Positions 54,934 to 64,000 of a stretch of DNA of 64,000 bases are shown here, in pieces. The translations under genes and the position numbers were made by a program. Position 1 is the stretch's first letter. The number at the start of each line of letters is the position of its first letter. Source of the DNA: Maylandia zebra (Eukaryota; Chordata; Actinopteri; Cichliformes; Cichlidae); assembly GCF_041146795.1 (NCBI RefSeq), contig NC_135174.1:24762878-24826877 (forward strand). Direction: 5' to 3'. A model generated the notes under the pieces. It saw only the letters and a list, made by a program, of their open reading frames with translations. It did no database searches and was not told the DNA's origin.

Positions 54934-54994
54934 CGCTCCAGAGGGAGTGTTCGCCCGGGGCGCCAAACAGGCTAGGACCGCCACTGGTTGCAAG

Positions 54995-56812
54995 ACATTA
55001 ATGGCAGTTTAAAAAAAAATGTTAAAAAATGAAAACAGTCAACGTCGAACACATTTCGTTACTTATGATGAAATAATATGAAAGCGGATGTGCGCCAAAC
55101 GTCAGTGACGCACCTTACGCACGTTTGTTTTCATTTTCAAGTAGGGTTGATTACAGGAGAGAAGAAAAGAGTATAGAGTAATTTAAGTTTATGTTTTTTC
55201 AGGTTCTGAAATATATAAAAAGCCAAATATACAGGTCATATAAGTTGCAGAGTGTGTTATGAAAAGTCTTTAGCAGGGCAGGAGCTGTGAACGGAGAACA
55301 GAAAGTCTGTGGCGTCTACAACAATATGTAACAGAGCACTAAGGTGTCAAATAAAATGTCAAAGAGATAAATGTATAATTTATTTATTTATTCCATCAAT
55401 TAAACATACATTTCCCATTCATTCCCAAACAGGACTCAAAACATATTTTACTAATATTCCAGCTGCACATTAAACCTATCAAACCAAAGGTGCGAGCAAA
55501 TAACACTACACTGCACTACACTAAACCCAGTTTAGAGACACTGCAATCAATTTATCACTGGGCACGCACTGCAAACAGTTCTGGTCTCAGCACAGCTGGG
55601 AATATGCGGTATGCGTAACCTGCAGTCTGGATTTATAAAAGGGAAGTGGCACAAATTAATAAACGAAAAGATAAAAACGAGAGAGGTTAGTCCGCCCTTC
55701 ATTCATAACAGTCTTTACGGCTGGACGGACTAACCAAAGGAAATTACAAATCAACCAAAAAGAAACATTAACTGCAGAGGCATCACAACAACAGAATATT
55801 GATCGCGCGCTGTCGATCTACAGCTTGAACACCATTAAAACGTCACACGAACAACATACCCACTCGCACCAGAGTGAGTTAATTGTCTCTGGAACTTCCT
55901 CACCGAGGAGCGCTGACCTCACCTCACACACCTATTAACTTTCAAAGTTCCTCTGCCAATCACACAGCAGAAAGCAGCAAACTGCCAGGTGACACTTGTT
56001 CCAAGTAGAAACTCTACGCCGCCTATAGGTGATACTCGTAAACTACAGCTTCCACTTTGGGTATTTTTTTTCTCTTTACCGAGGAAAATGAAAGCGGCTG
56101 CCACGTGAGTGAAGAATGGGCGTAGGTATGAATGAGCAGGTGTATTTACCTTGGTTCATTGCATCATTGCGTCATTTCATGTGGCCTGCATTTAGCTTTT
56201 TTAGCAGTTTCTTCATTATTAAACAGCTTGCACTTCTGCTGTAAATCAGTTGTGATGTATTTGTGTTAACCTCATGTAACCGGTAGTGGAGGTCAAACCA
56301 GGAGTATTTATCTGCTCCGATTCTGAATGAGTCTGAAATAATAATAACTGAAAAAAGCCCCCCTCAGCAAAACAAAACAAACAAACAAGAAAAGCAATCC
56401 AGCACATGTAGTACTTGCAATGACGTTATCGTTAACATATATCTGACCTGTGATCTGATCACTTTTGTTTCATCACCTGTTCATGCATGTGGGTCCACCG
56501 TCTGCCTGCCACATGCCCGTTTCTTGACAATAATAGATGAAAATGTCCTCAAAGCAGCATTAATATCCCTGTAACACGTTACCTGTTTAGTATCAAAACG
56601 TAAGCCTATACACGATTTGGTTACAAATGAAATCATCAGTCGTGAGTTGAGTTTGTCGTCATGTTTCTTAGGTGTTCAAATGGATGTGTATGTCCACGAA
56701 TCCTCATAATGAGGTCAAACCCTCATACATCATGATATCTTATCTTCTTTAAGATATATTGTTAAGTGTGGGATATTTTTTTTATAGACGGAAATTTAAA
56801 TCCCACGTGTAC
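54995..56812. other. Interval between IFN-7A unit and IFN-6B, no gene seen
   Basis: Less AT-rich than elsewhere in 55480-56110. Contains an isolated ISRE-like GAAAATGAAAG (56084-56094). From about 56630 it has blocks shared with IFN leader regions (CATCAGTCGTGAGTTGAGTT), the usual far-upstream part of an interferon unit. No coding frame with family character was found. Confidence 0.5.
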
Positions 56813-56836
56813 GACATTACAGCTTGTTGTACCTGC

Positions 56837-56884
56837 GGGTTTCCCAGGTATATAGAAAATGAAATATTTTCGCTCTGCTATAAA
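56837..56884 (+). promoter_or_regulatory. IFN-6B proximal promoter: NF-kB-like, ISRE, TATA
   Basis: GGGTTTCCC (56837-56845), GAAAATGAAA (56855-56864) and TATAAA (56879-56884), in the same order and nearly the same spacing as IFN-6A. Confidence 0.75.
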
Positions 56885-56968
56885 TGCGGCGCTGCAGGTC
56901 TGCTCCATCAGAACACCGGGAGACATCCGAGTTTGCTTCATACAAAGGAAGTTTATACCTTTAAAAAA

Positions 56969-57970
56969 ATGATGAACAGGATTCTCTTTGCTTGCCTGTT
57001 TCTCACTCTGTCCACTGAAAGCTCCTCGCTAAGCTGCAGATGGATGGATCATAAATTCAGACAGCACAACGAAGAAACTCTGAATCTGCTTGATACCATG
57101 GTGAGTGTTTTAATGTTTTAATATTAGTTGATTCGTTATTTAAATAGTTTTAGAATTATTTCACTTGAGCATCTGATGACTAAAACATTCAATGTGTTGC
57201 AGGCTAAAAACGCCAGTAACACCACTGAAGTGGAGGTCACTGTGGCCTTCCCTAATCACCTGTACCACCAGGTGTCCAAATCATCAGTAAGTGGACCTCA
57301 GCTTTTGCCTATTTATAGAAAAAAACATAATTTTCCCTTAGGACAGATTAATTTTGTCTTTTAAATCCACTCTTATTATTATTGAAGCATTTCTAAAGTG
57401 GTCTGTATTTGATCTTCTTCTTCTTCCAGGCTGAGGATAAACTGGCTTTCACAGTTCAGATTCTGGAGGAGGTGGCTGCCCTGTTTGAGGAGGATCACAG
57501 CTCTGCATCATGGGAGGACAGCACAGTGAGGAACTTGCTCAATATTGTCAACAAACAGGCTGAAGAGCTTCACTCCTGTGTAAGTTCACTTTCAGTTAGG
57601 TTTTTATTACATTCGAATATGATACTTTACATGACATGACATATTCTTAATTGTCATTTTGCTTGTAATTAAATTAGATTGGGAGCCACAGTCACAAGAA
57701 GAAAACCACAAAGCTGCACATGTACTTTAAGAGACTCTCACATCATATCCTAAAGGAAATGGTAAGATCACATCATTCTCATTAATTTGGGGTTTAGATC
57801 ATCCTTAAGATAAATAGATATAATAACTTGTTTCAATAACAATAAGAATACTAATATTGGTATTTCTGTAGGGTCACAGTGCTGAAGCCTGGGAGGTGAT
57901 CAGGAAAGAAACCAAAGCCCATCTAATGAGAGCAGAACAGCTGGCTTCATCTCTGCACACGGCCCAATAA
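56969..57970 (+). CDS. IFN-6B: type I interferon, two-cysteine (IFNd-like), intact
   Basis: Exons: 56969-57100, 57203-57286, 57430-57579, 57678-57761 and 57872-57970, giving 182 residues. It is the duplicate of IFN-6A with five residue differences by my reading: Ala to Thr in the signal peptide (FLTLSTE), Ile to Leu before DTM, Ser-Thr to Ala-Ser in the first sequon (NAS for NST, still glycosylatable), and Ala to Thr in RKETK. C23 and C122 are kept. Exons 3 and 4 appear identical in protein sequence. The AATAAA overlapping the stop codon is also present. Both copies look functional, so they could differ only in dosage. Confidence 0.92.
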
Positions 57971-58019
57971 AACCTGTCTCTTGTCATGTCTGTAATGACG
58001 GCTGTGTTAATTTAATTGC

Positions 58020-58180
58020 TTGTCTATTTATTTTATTTATTTATTTATTTATTTAGTTACTTGGTTATTTGTATATTTTTGTTTTGATTGTTTTTCTATG
58101 CTGATGAAGATTTAGGAATATTTTTTTATCTTTATAATGAGCAAAATGAAAATTTTGTAAAATATATTTTACCAAATAAA
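58020..58180 (+). promoter_or_regulatory. IFN-6B 3' UTR: AU-rich element and poly(A) signal
   Basis: Overlapping ATTTA units at about 58025-58056 and AATAAA at 58175-58180, equivalent to IFN-6A. Confidence 0.6.
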
Positions 58181-58889
58181 AGAGTCTATCTTCTTACAAA
58201 GTGAATTTATTGTTTATATTACTTTTTAATATCAAAATGGTGAACTTGTAAGTTCCTTTAACCAGATTTCGATTGCAATTAAACTAAAAAATGAAAAACA
58301 AAACTCCACAGTGCTTGGAAGTTCACGAAAGTGGAATGAAAGTGTTCTTTAATGGGTTAAAAGGAAAGCCCATAATATAAGATGTAACTCTTCTGTCACT
58401 TAATCAATAAATTGACACGATTAAGACAGTTATTTCATGATGAAATAAACAAAAACGTGGGTAATGTTTTTCCAGCCTTTCTGTTTTACATTGATCCAGT
58501 TTGGGCCAAATTTTAACTGATGGCCTCACATTTGGAATATTTTGACATAGAGAGGAGTTCATGGTCTACTCAGGGACTACAAGTTGTTCACGTCTTATGG
58601 CTGCAAAACAAGTCCTCTTGTATCTGTGCTAAAATACTTAATTTCAGATGTGGTGTTGTGAAGTTTACTTTTTGTTAAATAATTATAAATACTGTCGTCT
58701 AAGCTTCCACTTAAATTATTTTACAACCTGAAAATGACCAAATTATTTATTTATTCTTTTATTTATTTTTAATGCTCGAATATGGAAAAACTTAGAATTG
58801 AAGAAGTATGTACCATTTTTCAGTTCTTTTATGCATGATATAGGTATATTTGTATAGGCATTGTGCTCATGTACTGCATCATCACCCCA

Positions 58890-59163
58890 CTTTGTGTGGG
58901 GTGGCTGAGGCTCAGGTGGTAGAACAGATCAGCTACTGATCGGAAGGTTGGTGGTTCGATCCTTGGCTTCCCCAGTCTGGATGCCTTGGGCAAGATACTA
59001 ACCCTGAGTTGCATTCATCGGAGTATGAATGTGTGTGAATGTAGTTTAGGTTGCACTTGAAGTGCTTGTATGAGTGGGTGTGAATGGGTGAATGAGGCAT
59101 GTTGTATAGAGCGCTTTGAGTACCCCGGGAGAGTAGAAAAGTGCTATATAAGAATCAGTCCAT
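58890..59163 (+). mobile_element. tRNA-derived SINE, copy B
   Basis: Duplicate of 48398-48660 and slightly more complete (GGGCAAGATACTAACCCTGA is kept). It has the same A-box and B-box-like head and CTATATAAGAATCAGTCC tail. Confidence 0.75.
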
Positions 59164-59164
59164 T

Positions 59165-59943
59165 TACCAGATCAGGGGTGGTACCTCTGAGGTGGCAGTT
59201 AGTCGAACCTTGGACAATGCAGTTTACATCCTGATGGTGGAACACTGGACCAGCTCTTTATCCTCTTGAGGATACTTGAGGGTGCTTGGGAGTTTGTCCA
59301 GCCAGTCTACATGGGCTTTGTGGACCCGGAGAAGGCACTCGACCATGTCCGTCAGAGTGTCTTGTGGAAGGTACTTCAGGAGTATGGGCTGTTTGGCCCA
59401 TTGCTATGGACCACTCAATTCTCATACAACCATTTCAGGAGCTTGGTCCGCATAGCCAGCAATGAGCAATAAGTCAGACTGGTTTCCGGTGGGTGATGGT
59501 TTCCACCAGGGCCGCCCTTGTCACCGGTTCTGTTCATAATTTGTATTTAGAGAATTTCTAGGTGTAGCCAAGTGGCAGAAGGCTCAGATGTTCTCTGAAT
59601 CTCAGCTCTGCATTTCGTATATGATGTTGTTCTATTGCCTTCATCGGCTGATGACCTCCAGCTCGCACTGGAATGCTGCACAGCCAAATGTAATGAAGTA
59701 AATAAGAATAGCACCTCCAAATCTAAGGCCATGGTGCTCAGCCAGAAAAGGGTGGACTGTCCACTCGTGATCAGGGATGAGTTTGTGCCCCGAGTGGAGG
59801 AGTTTAAGTATCTTGGGGTCCTGTTCACGAGTGATGGGAGAAGGGGGAAGGACATTGACAGACAGATCAGTGCTGCGGCTGCTGTACTGGTCCATCAGGG
59901 TGAAGAGAGAGCTGAGTGTAAAGGCAAAGCTCTCAGTTTACTC
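59165..59943 (+). mobile_element. Non-LTR LINE reverse-transcriptase fragment, copy B
   Basis: Duplicate of 48662-49430, with the same FVDPEKALDHVRQSVLWKVL and VEEFKYLGVLFTSDGR pieces and the same interruptions. The insertion and its decay therefore predate the tandem duplication. Confidence 0.75.
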
Positions 59944-60404
59944 GTCATACTTTATAAACCAAAAGAAACCAAACCAAAGAAAGTCTCTAAAGTGGTCTTG
60001 GTGCTCATACTCACTCCACATGAGGTATCAGTACTTCTACTTTCTATGTTATAAGAGCTTTTGTGAAGAATCAAAACAATCTTTCTATATAAATCTGGAC
60101 AATGTGTCTAATGTTTGATTGCACTCATTAAAAATAAGTGCATAACCCTTATTCTTAATATTTCAGGAACAGAAAAGTCAACAATTTCAATTTGTGTGAT
60201 AAGAAAATATTTATTGACTTTAACATATCAAATAATATGTCTAGTTTATTTTATGGAAAATGTTCAGAAATCTAATAAATAAATGAATAAATAATACACA
60301 AATACTAAAAATAAATAATAGTGTCAATATTATGAATACAATAAATAAATTAAACCAATTAAGAAATACAAATACATTTTAAAAATTTATCCGAAAGACG
60401 AGTT

Positions 60405-61716
60405 TTAGTGGGCATTTCCCAGAGAGTTAACCAGGAATGCGCATTGACTCAGATGATCTTCTGTTATGTTCCTGATCGTCTCCCAGGCTTCAGCACTGTA
60501 ACCCTACAGACAAAACAATATTATCATTATTAAAATACCAGCGGTGTAAAATCTGTCATAGCTAAATACTAAATACAGGCTCAGTAAAAAAAAATAATGC
60601 CGGCTTACATTTTTCTTTAGGATTTCATTTGAGAGTCTCTTGAAATACATTTCTGTCCGCCGTTGCACCTTCTGTGTCGTGTAACTGTGGCTTCCAATCT
60701 AAATAAATCAAGAGAAATAAAACAAAATATATTTAAATAAATCATTCACCACTTTAACTTATTCACAGTTGTCAGGTCTTTTACACAAGAGAGACTGAAT
60801 TCATTGTAAAATTACAAAAACAAATGAAAGTGAACTTACACAAGAGCGAAGCTCTTCAGCCTGTTTGTTCACAATATTGAGAAAGTTCTCCACTGTGTTC
60901 TCCTCCCATGAGGCAGAGCTGTGATCCTCCTCAAACAGGGCAGCCACCTCCTCCAGAATCTGAACTATGAAAGCCAGTTTATCCTCATCCTAGAAGAAGA
61001 AGAAGACGAAGATGAAGAAGAAGAGATCATACTTCTTTAAAACTTCAAGATGGCTGAATAGTCAAAGAACAAGAATCCACACAGCTATGAGAAATTTCCC
61101 AGGGACCGAAAATCTTTGTTTGCACAGGAACAAATGTTTGAAAATAACATTGTTGTGTTTTGTCTTTGAATTATACATTTTTATGCACAGGAGTTATGAC
61201 AGAGTCGTGATAAGAGACAACTCCCTTGGCTCTGTGGGAGAGAATCCCTTTGACCCTTTCATAGCTGAACAGTCTATATATAGGTAAAGACAAACTTTTG
61301 TGGATTTGCAATCACGACACTTTCCATTCTTTCATTAAAAAAGAAACAACTTTATGTAAAAAGCTGGGGATGACTTACTGTTGCTTTGGACTTCTGGTGA
61401 TACAGTTGATTAGGGAAAGCCACTGTGTGCTCAATTTCAGCATCCTTAGTGGTGTTAGTAATCTGCATCACACACAAAACACGCACACACATCATATCCA
61501 TGGAACTAATCAAACTATATAAATCAATACCATGTTAAACATTATGCAAAGAAGTGCACTCACCATCATATCAAGGAAACCCAAAGCTCTGTTGTTGTAC
61601 ACATGGAATTGATGTTTTATGTCGTCTTGATCTTTTACAATCCATTTGCAACCTAGCAAAGAGCCCGTACTGTACATCCCGAGAAACAGGCAAGCGATGA
61701 AAATCCTGCTGATCAT
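60405..61716 (-). CDS. IFN-7B: diverged type I interferon with native C-terminus
   Basis: Minus-strand exons: 61716-61564, 61462-61379, 60989-60840, 60698-60609 and 60503-60405, giving 191 residues, phase 0, GT-AG. The signal peptide MISRIFIACLFLGMYSTGSL precedes C23 (GCKWIVKDQDDIKHQF). Exon 3 (EDKLAFIVQILEEVAALFEE ... AEELRSC) is closer to IFN-1/6 than to its own duplicate IFN-7A. Exon 4 is 30 codons. The last exon, GYSAEAWETIRNITEDHLSQ CAFLVNSLGNAH, differs from every other interferon here. It has a third mature cysteine (C180) and an NIT sequon. This is taken as the native form of the IFN-7 subgroup. The number of cysteines does not fit the simple two- or four-cysteine classes. Confidence 0.85.
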
Positions 61717-61801
61717 TTTTGAAAAATGTAGAAATTTCCTTAGTGTGAAGCAAATTCTCAGGTCTCCTGGTGTTCTGATGGAGCAAACCTCAGGCGCTTC
61801 A

Positions 61802-61839
61802 TTTATAGCAAAGCCCAAGGACACACCTATTTCATTTTC
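61802..61839 (-). promoter_or_regulatory. IFN-7B proximal promoter (TATA and ISRE)
   Basis: On the minus strand TATAAA (61807-61802) and GAAAATGAAA (61839-61830), identical in layout to IFN-7A. Confidence 0.7.
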
Positions 61840-63163
61840 TAATCAGCTGGATAATCGTCTCAAAAGTAAAAACATAGCAGATTTATGTCATCCTTTTAAG
61901 ATTTAATATCTGTTCTTTCATTTATAGAGAGTGCAAGATTTCGTTTTCTAACTCTATCAAGTAGAAACTAGAAAAACGTGAACCAGAAAAAAGATTTATG
62001 TCATTATTTTTTTTAGCTTGTGTTTGTGGGTTTTTTGTTGTTGTTGTTGTTTTATGATAATTGTGTCATATAAAGACAGTGTTGTACAAAAATTGGCTAT
62101 GATATAACAAAAACTGAGGCAGCAGCACCATGAGATGACGTCAAGTTACCACATAAAAGCATAAAAACACAAATCTCCACCTCTATGTCAATCTCTTAAT
62201 ACTTGCGATTAACATGAAACCTTTAGGCGATTTTAAAGTAAACGTAGAACAACAGTCGTTTAATTAGTTTAATTAGTTTAAATGTAATTTAATTACCGTC
62301 AAGTAAAAGTTTATTTATCCAAAATCTGTTTTTACTTCTTGATTTTAATCTTGGAAAATTGAAGATAGGAGATTTACAGCAATGTTTTTCAGGGAGTCTT
62401 TACTTTCTTGGCAGTTTGCAAGACATTAATGTAGCTAAAATAAAAAAAATAAAAATTAGTTTTAGTTTTTTAACCTTCAGCTGGTTTCAAGTAAACCTCG
62501 GATAATGGTCGTTTAATATATGTGTATTTTAATTACCGTCATGTAAAAGTATATTCATCTCAATTCTTTCTTACATTATTTTATCTTGGAAAATTGAAGG
62601 TTGGAGATTTACAGTAATTATTTTCAGGCAGTAGTATTCACCTTCTTTGCGGGTTGCAAGCAGTAGCGGTTTTTGATATCAGCATCGTGGTGGGGGGCGG
62701 ATTGCTGGGAGTAAGGGCGCCCTCCGTTTGCGAGGTGCGCCTGCTTCTTGTGGCACAGGGAGGAGAGGGCGGGGCGGCGGGGGATTCTTTGGCTGGTTGG
62801 ATAGCATCTAATAACCAACTCGCAAAAATAAAACAATAAAAAAACCAACAAACACCAAACACGAGACATCATGATACTGACTTAGAATTTGCACCGATGT
62901 TTTTTCGAAATTCTATACGCGAAAAGTGAGCGCGAGAGCCCTCGGTGCGCCTGCTTGCTGCTGAAGTCAAAGTAAACTTTATTGTCATCTCCGCTATATA
63001 CAGTCCAGTATATAGGGAGACGAAACGCCGAGCCTCCAGTTACAGCAGTGCAAGTAAACGAACAACAAATATAAGAAGAGTAAGAAAATAAATACACACT
63101 TTAGGACTCGGGGTAAAGGGATCAATAACAATTTAAAATTTATAATTTACAGTTTGATGATCT

Positions 63164-63674
63164 GTCTGTGAAGGTTCTCAGTCATCCAGGTCATCGTAGT
63201 CAAAGGAGCTTGCAAAGAAAAGCGTCTGGACTTCTTTAAGTTACTTGAAGACGTTTCACCTCTCATCCGAGAAGCTTCTTCAGTTCTAAGGTCAAATGGT
63301 GGAGAGTCCCAGATATTAGTGGGAGTATCCGCCCACAGAGGGACAAAAGGACCCCCTGATGATCCTCTAATCGTCTGAGCCAAGGTGTGAAACTGGGTGT
63401 GGGTCCCAATCAGCCAGAGTTTCGGGTGAGTTCATTGTGAAACCTGGCCGTAAACCACCGCCTCTGTTCAAAGATGGTCGCTCACAGTGAACATATATGG
63501 CTTCTTTCACTCCTCTTTCAAACCATCTGTCCTCTCTGTCCAAAATGTGAACATTGGCATCCTCGAAAGAGTGTCCTTTATCCTTAAGATGCAGATGGAC
63601 TGCTGAGTCTTGTCCTGTGGAGGTGGCTCTTCTGTGTTGTGCCATGCGCTTGTGAAGTGGCTGTTTGGTCTCTC
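63164..63674 (-). mobile_element. Penelope-like element, copy B, broken
   Basis: Begins after AGTTTGATGATCT (63151-63163), as in copy A. It retains the 3' end and part of the nuclease region (GHSFEDANVHILDREDRWFE). It is shorter and more broken than copy A; its far end is replaced by unrelated DNA (63675-63830). Confidence 0.8.
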
Positions 63675-63830
63675 TTCGATAATCTTTAATCCTACAACTT
63701 GCATAGTTCCCATTTCTGTATAACTGTATATCTCAGATTCTGTAAAGTTATTTATTTCATATTCTGTATAGTTTTTCATATTTATATCCTGTTCATAGCC
63801 TGTACATAGCTTGTACTCACTACAGCCTGT
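63675..63830. other. Copy-B-specific segment of unknown origin
   Basis: Where copy A continues with the Penelope-like element, copy B has about 155 bp rich in CTGTATA/TTCTGTA-type words (TCAGATTCTGTAAAG, CATATTCTGTATAG, AGCCTGTACATAGC). The shared sequence resumes at ACACAGCCTGTCGACAGG. No family recognised. Confidence 0.5.
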
Positions 63831-64000
63831 ACACACAGCCTGTCGACAGGGGAGGGGGGCCGGCTGCTTCCAAATAGAGCACATTTCATTCATAAAGATG
63901 TAAATCCAAGCCCATATGTATTCATGATTTGAATCCTGGGTTGTGTGAAATCCCAGAAATACACCTTAGACAAAGTGAATCTGTGAACTAGGTGTAGGTC

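Larger units (their letters stand above)
52430..54986. mobile_element. hAT element, copy A, carrying a nested Penelope-like insertion
   Basis: The ends CAGTAGCGGTTTT and the complement of CAGTGGCGGTCCT are flanked by GTTGCAAG on both sides (52422-52429 and 54987-54994), an 8-bp target duplication. The 2.56-kb interior contains a GC-rich block (52530-52680), a fish repeat (TTTATTGTCATCTCCGCTAT, about 52840-53020), a Penelope-like element, and TG/G tracts. No hAT transposase frame is visible. The same left end and target site occur in copy B, so insertion predates the tandem duplication. Confidence 0.82.
46300..56800. repeat. Tandem segmental duplication, copy A
   Basis: The order IFN-6A (+), SINE, LINE fragment, IFN-7A (-) and hAT/Penelope composite is repeated as IFN-6B, SINE, LINE, IFN-7B and hAT from 56.8 kb. 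Exon 1 of the two plus-strand genes is offset by 10,500 bp; the hAT interior is offset by about 10,126 bp, because copies A and B differ by indels. Long stretches, including introns and intergenic DNA, look nearly identical by eye. Copy A alone carries the 270-bp replaced tract at the end of IFN-7A. Confidence 0.9.
56813..64000. repeat. Tandem segmental duplication, copy B (runs off the window)
   Basis: Corresponds to about 46300-54396 of copy A. The last bases of the window (TGAACTAGGTGTAGGTC) equal 54380-54396. Relative to copy A it lacks the 270-bp tract at the IFN-7 end, about 95 bp near 52465-52560, and about 120 bp inside the Penelope-like element. It has only two of four 10-bp TTTAATTAGT-type units (62262-62281 against 52002-52041). 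Confidence 0.9.
62661..64000. mobile_element. hAT element, copy B, left part
   Basis: Starts CAGTAGCGGTTTT after GTTGCAAG (62653-62660), exactly as in copy A. The right end is beyond the window. An internal segment corresponding to about 52465-52560 is missing. Confidence 0.8.

Noticed and set aside
56759-56968. Open frame upstream of and in frame with IFN-6B exon 1
   Set aside because: It covers the NF-kB-like site, ISRE and TATA box. The real start is 56969 (or 56972).

Overview
The window reads as nuclear DNA of a teleost fish, most likely a percomorph and possibly a cichlid (this last step is inference from repeat content). Genes have introns with GT-AG junctions, the non-coding DNA is AT-rich, and teleost-type SINE, LINE, Penelope-like and hAT repeats are common. 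The gene order sodium channel scn4a - cd79b - type I interferon cluster matches the known teleost interferon locus, which is usually linked to gh1. No gh1 is visible here.

Layout. 1-8850 (+) holds the last 14 exons of a skeletal-muscle-type voltage-gated sodium channel, from domain II to the stop codon. It includes an AT-AC intron next to the inactivation gate. 8851-15914 has no gene. 15915-23373 (+) is a complete five-exon cd79b, the B-cell receptor signalling chain; its long first intron carries an unusual palindromic transposon. From 24.2 kb to the end lies a cluster of five-exon type I interferon genes on both strands. I number them by position: IFN-1 (-, intact), IFN-2 (+, one frameshift), IFN-3 (-, intact), an exon-1 relic at 35.25 kb (+), an orphan last exon at 36.73 kb (-), IFN-4 (+, decayed), IFN-5 (scattered relics, 42.9-44.9 kb), IFN-6A (+) and IFN-7A (-), then IFN-6B (+) and IFN-7B (-). 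The A and B pairs are two copies of a roughly 10.1-10.5 kb tandem duplication. Copy A starts near 46.3 kb; copy B starts near 56.8 kb and runs off the window. Six interferon genes look intact.

The cluster shows repeated birth, death and sequence exchange. Intron 3 and the adjoining exons are shared in combinations that do not follow the rest of the genes. IFN-7A has had its C-terminal exon and 3' end replaced by an inverted copy of the IFN-6 3' end. A module of about 200 bp with an interferon-stimulated response element (ISRE) recurs about seven times between genes. Proximal promoters of the intact genes carry ISRE-like and TATA elements; IFN-6A and IFN-6B add an NF-kB-like site. The products would be secreted antiviral cytokines of the two-cysteine (group I, IFNd-like) class. 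IFN-7A and IFN-7B form a more diverged subgroup.

All splice sites were placed by eye from reading frame, GT-AG (or AT-AC) signals and comparison among the paralogues within this window. Nothing was checked against a database.
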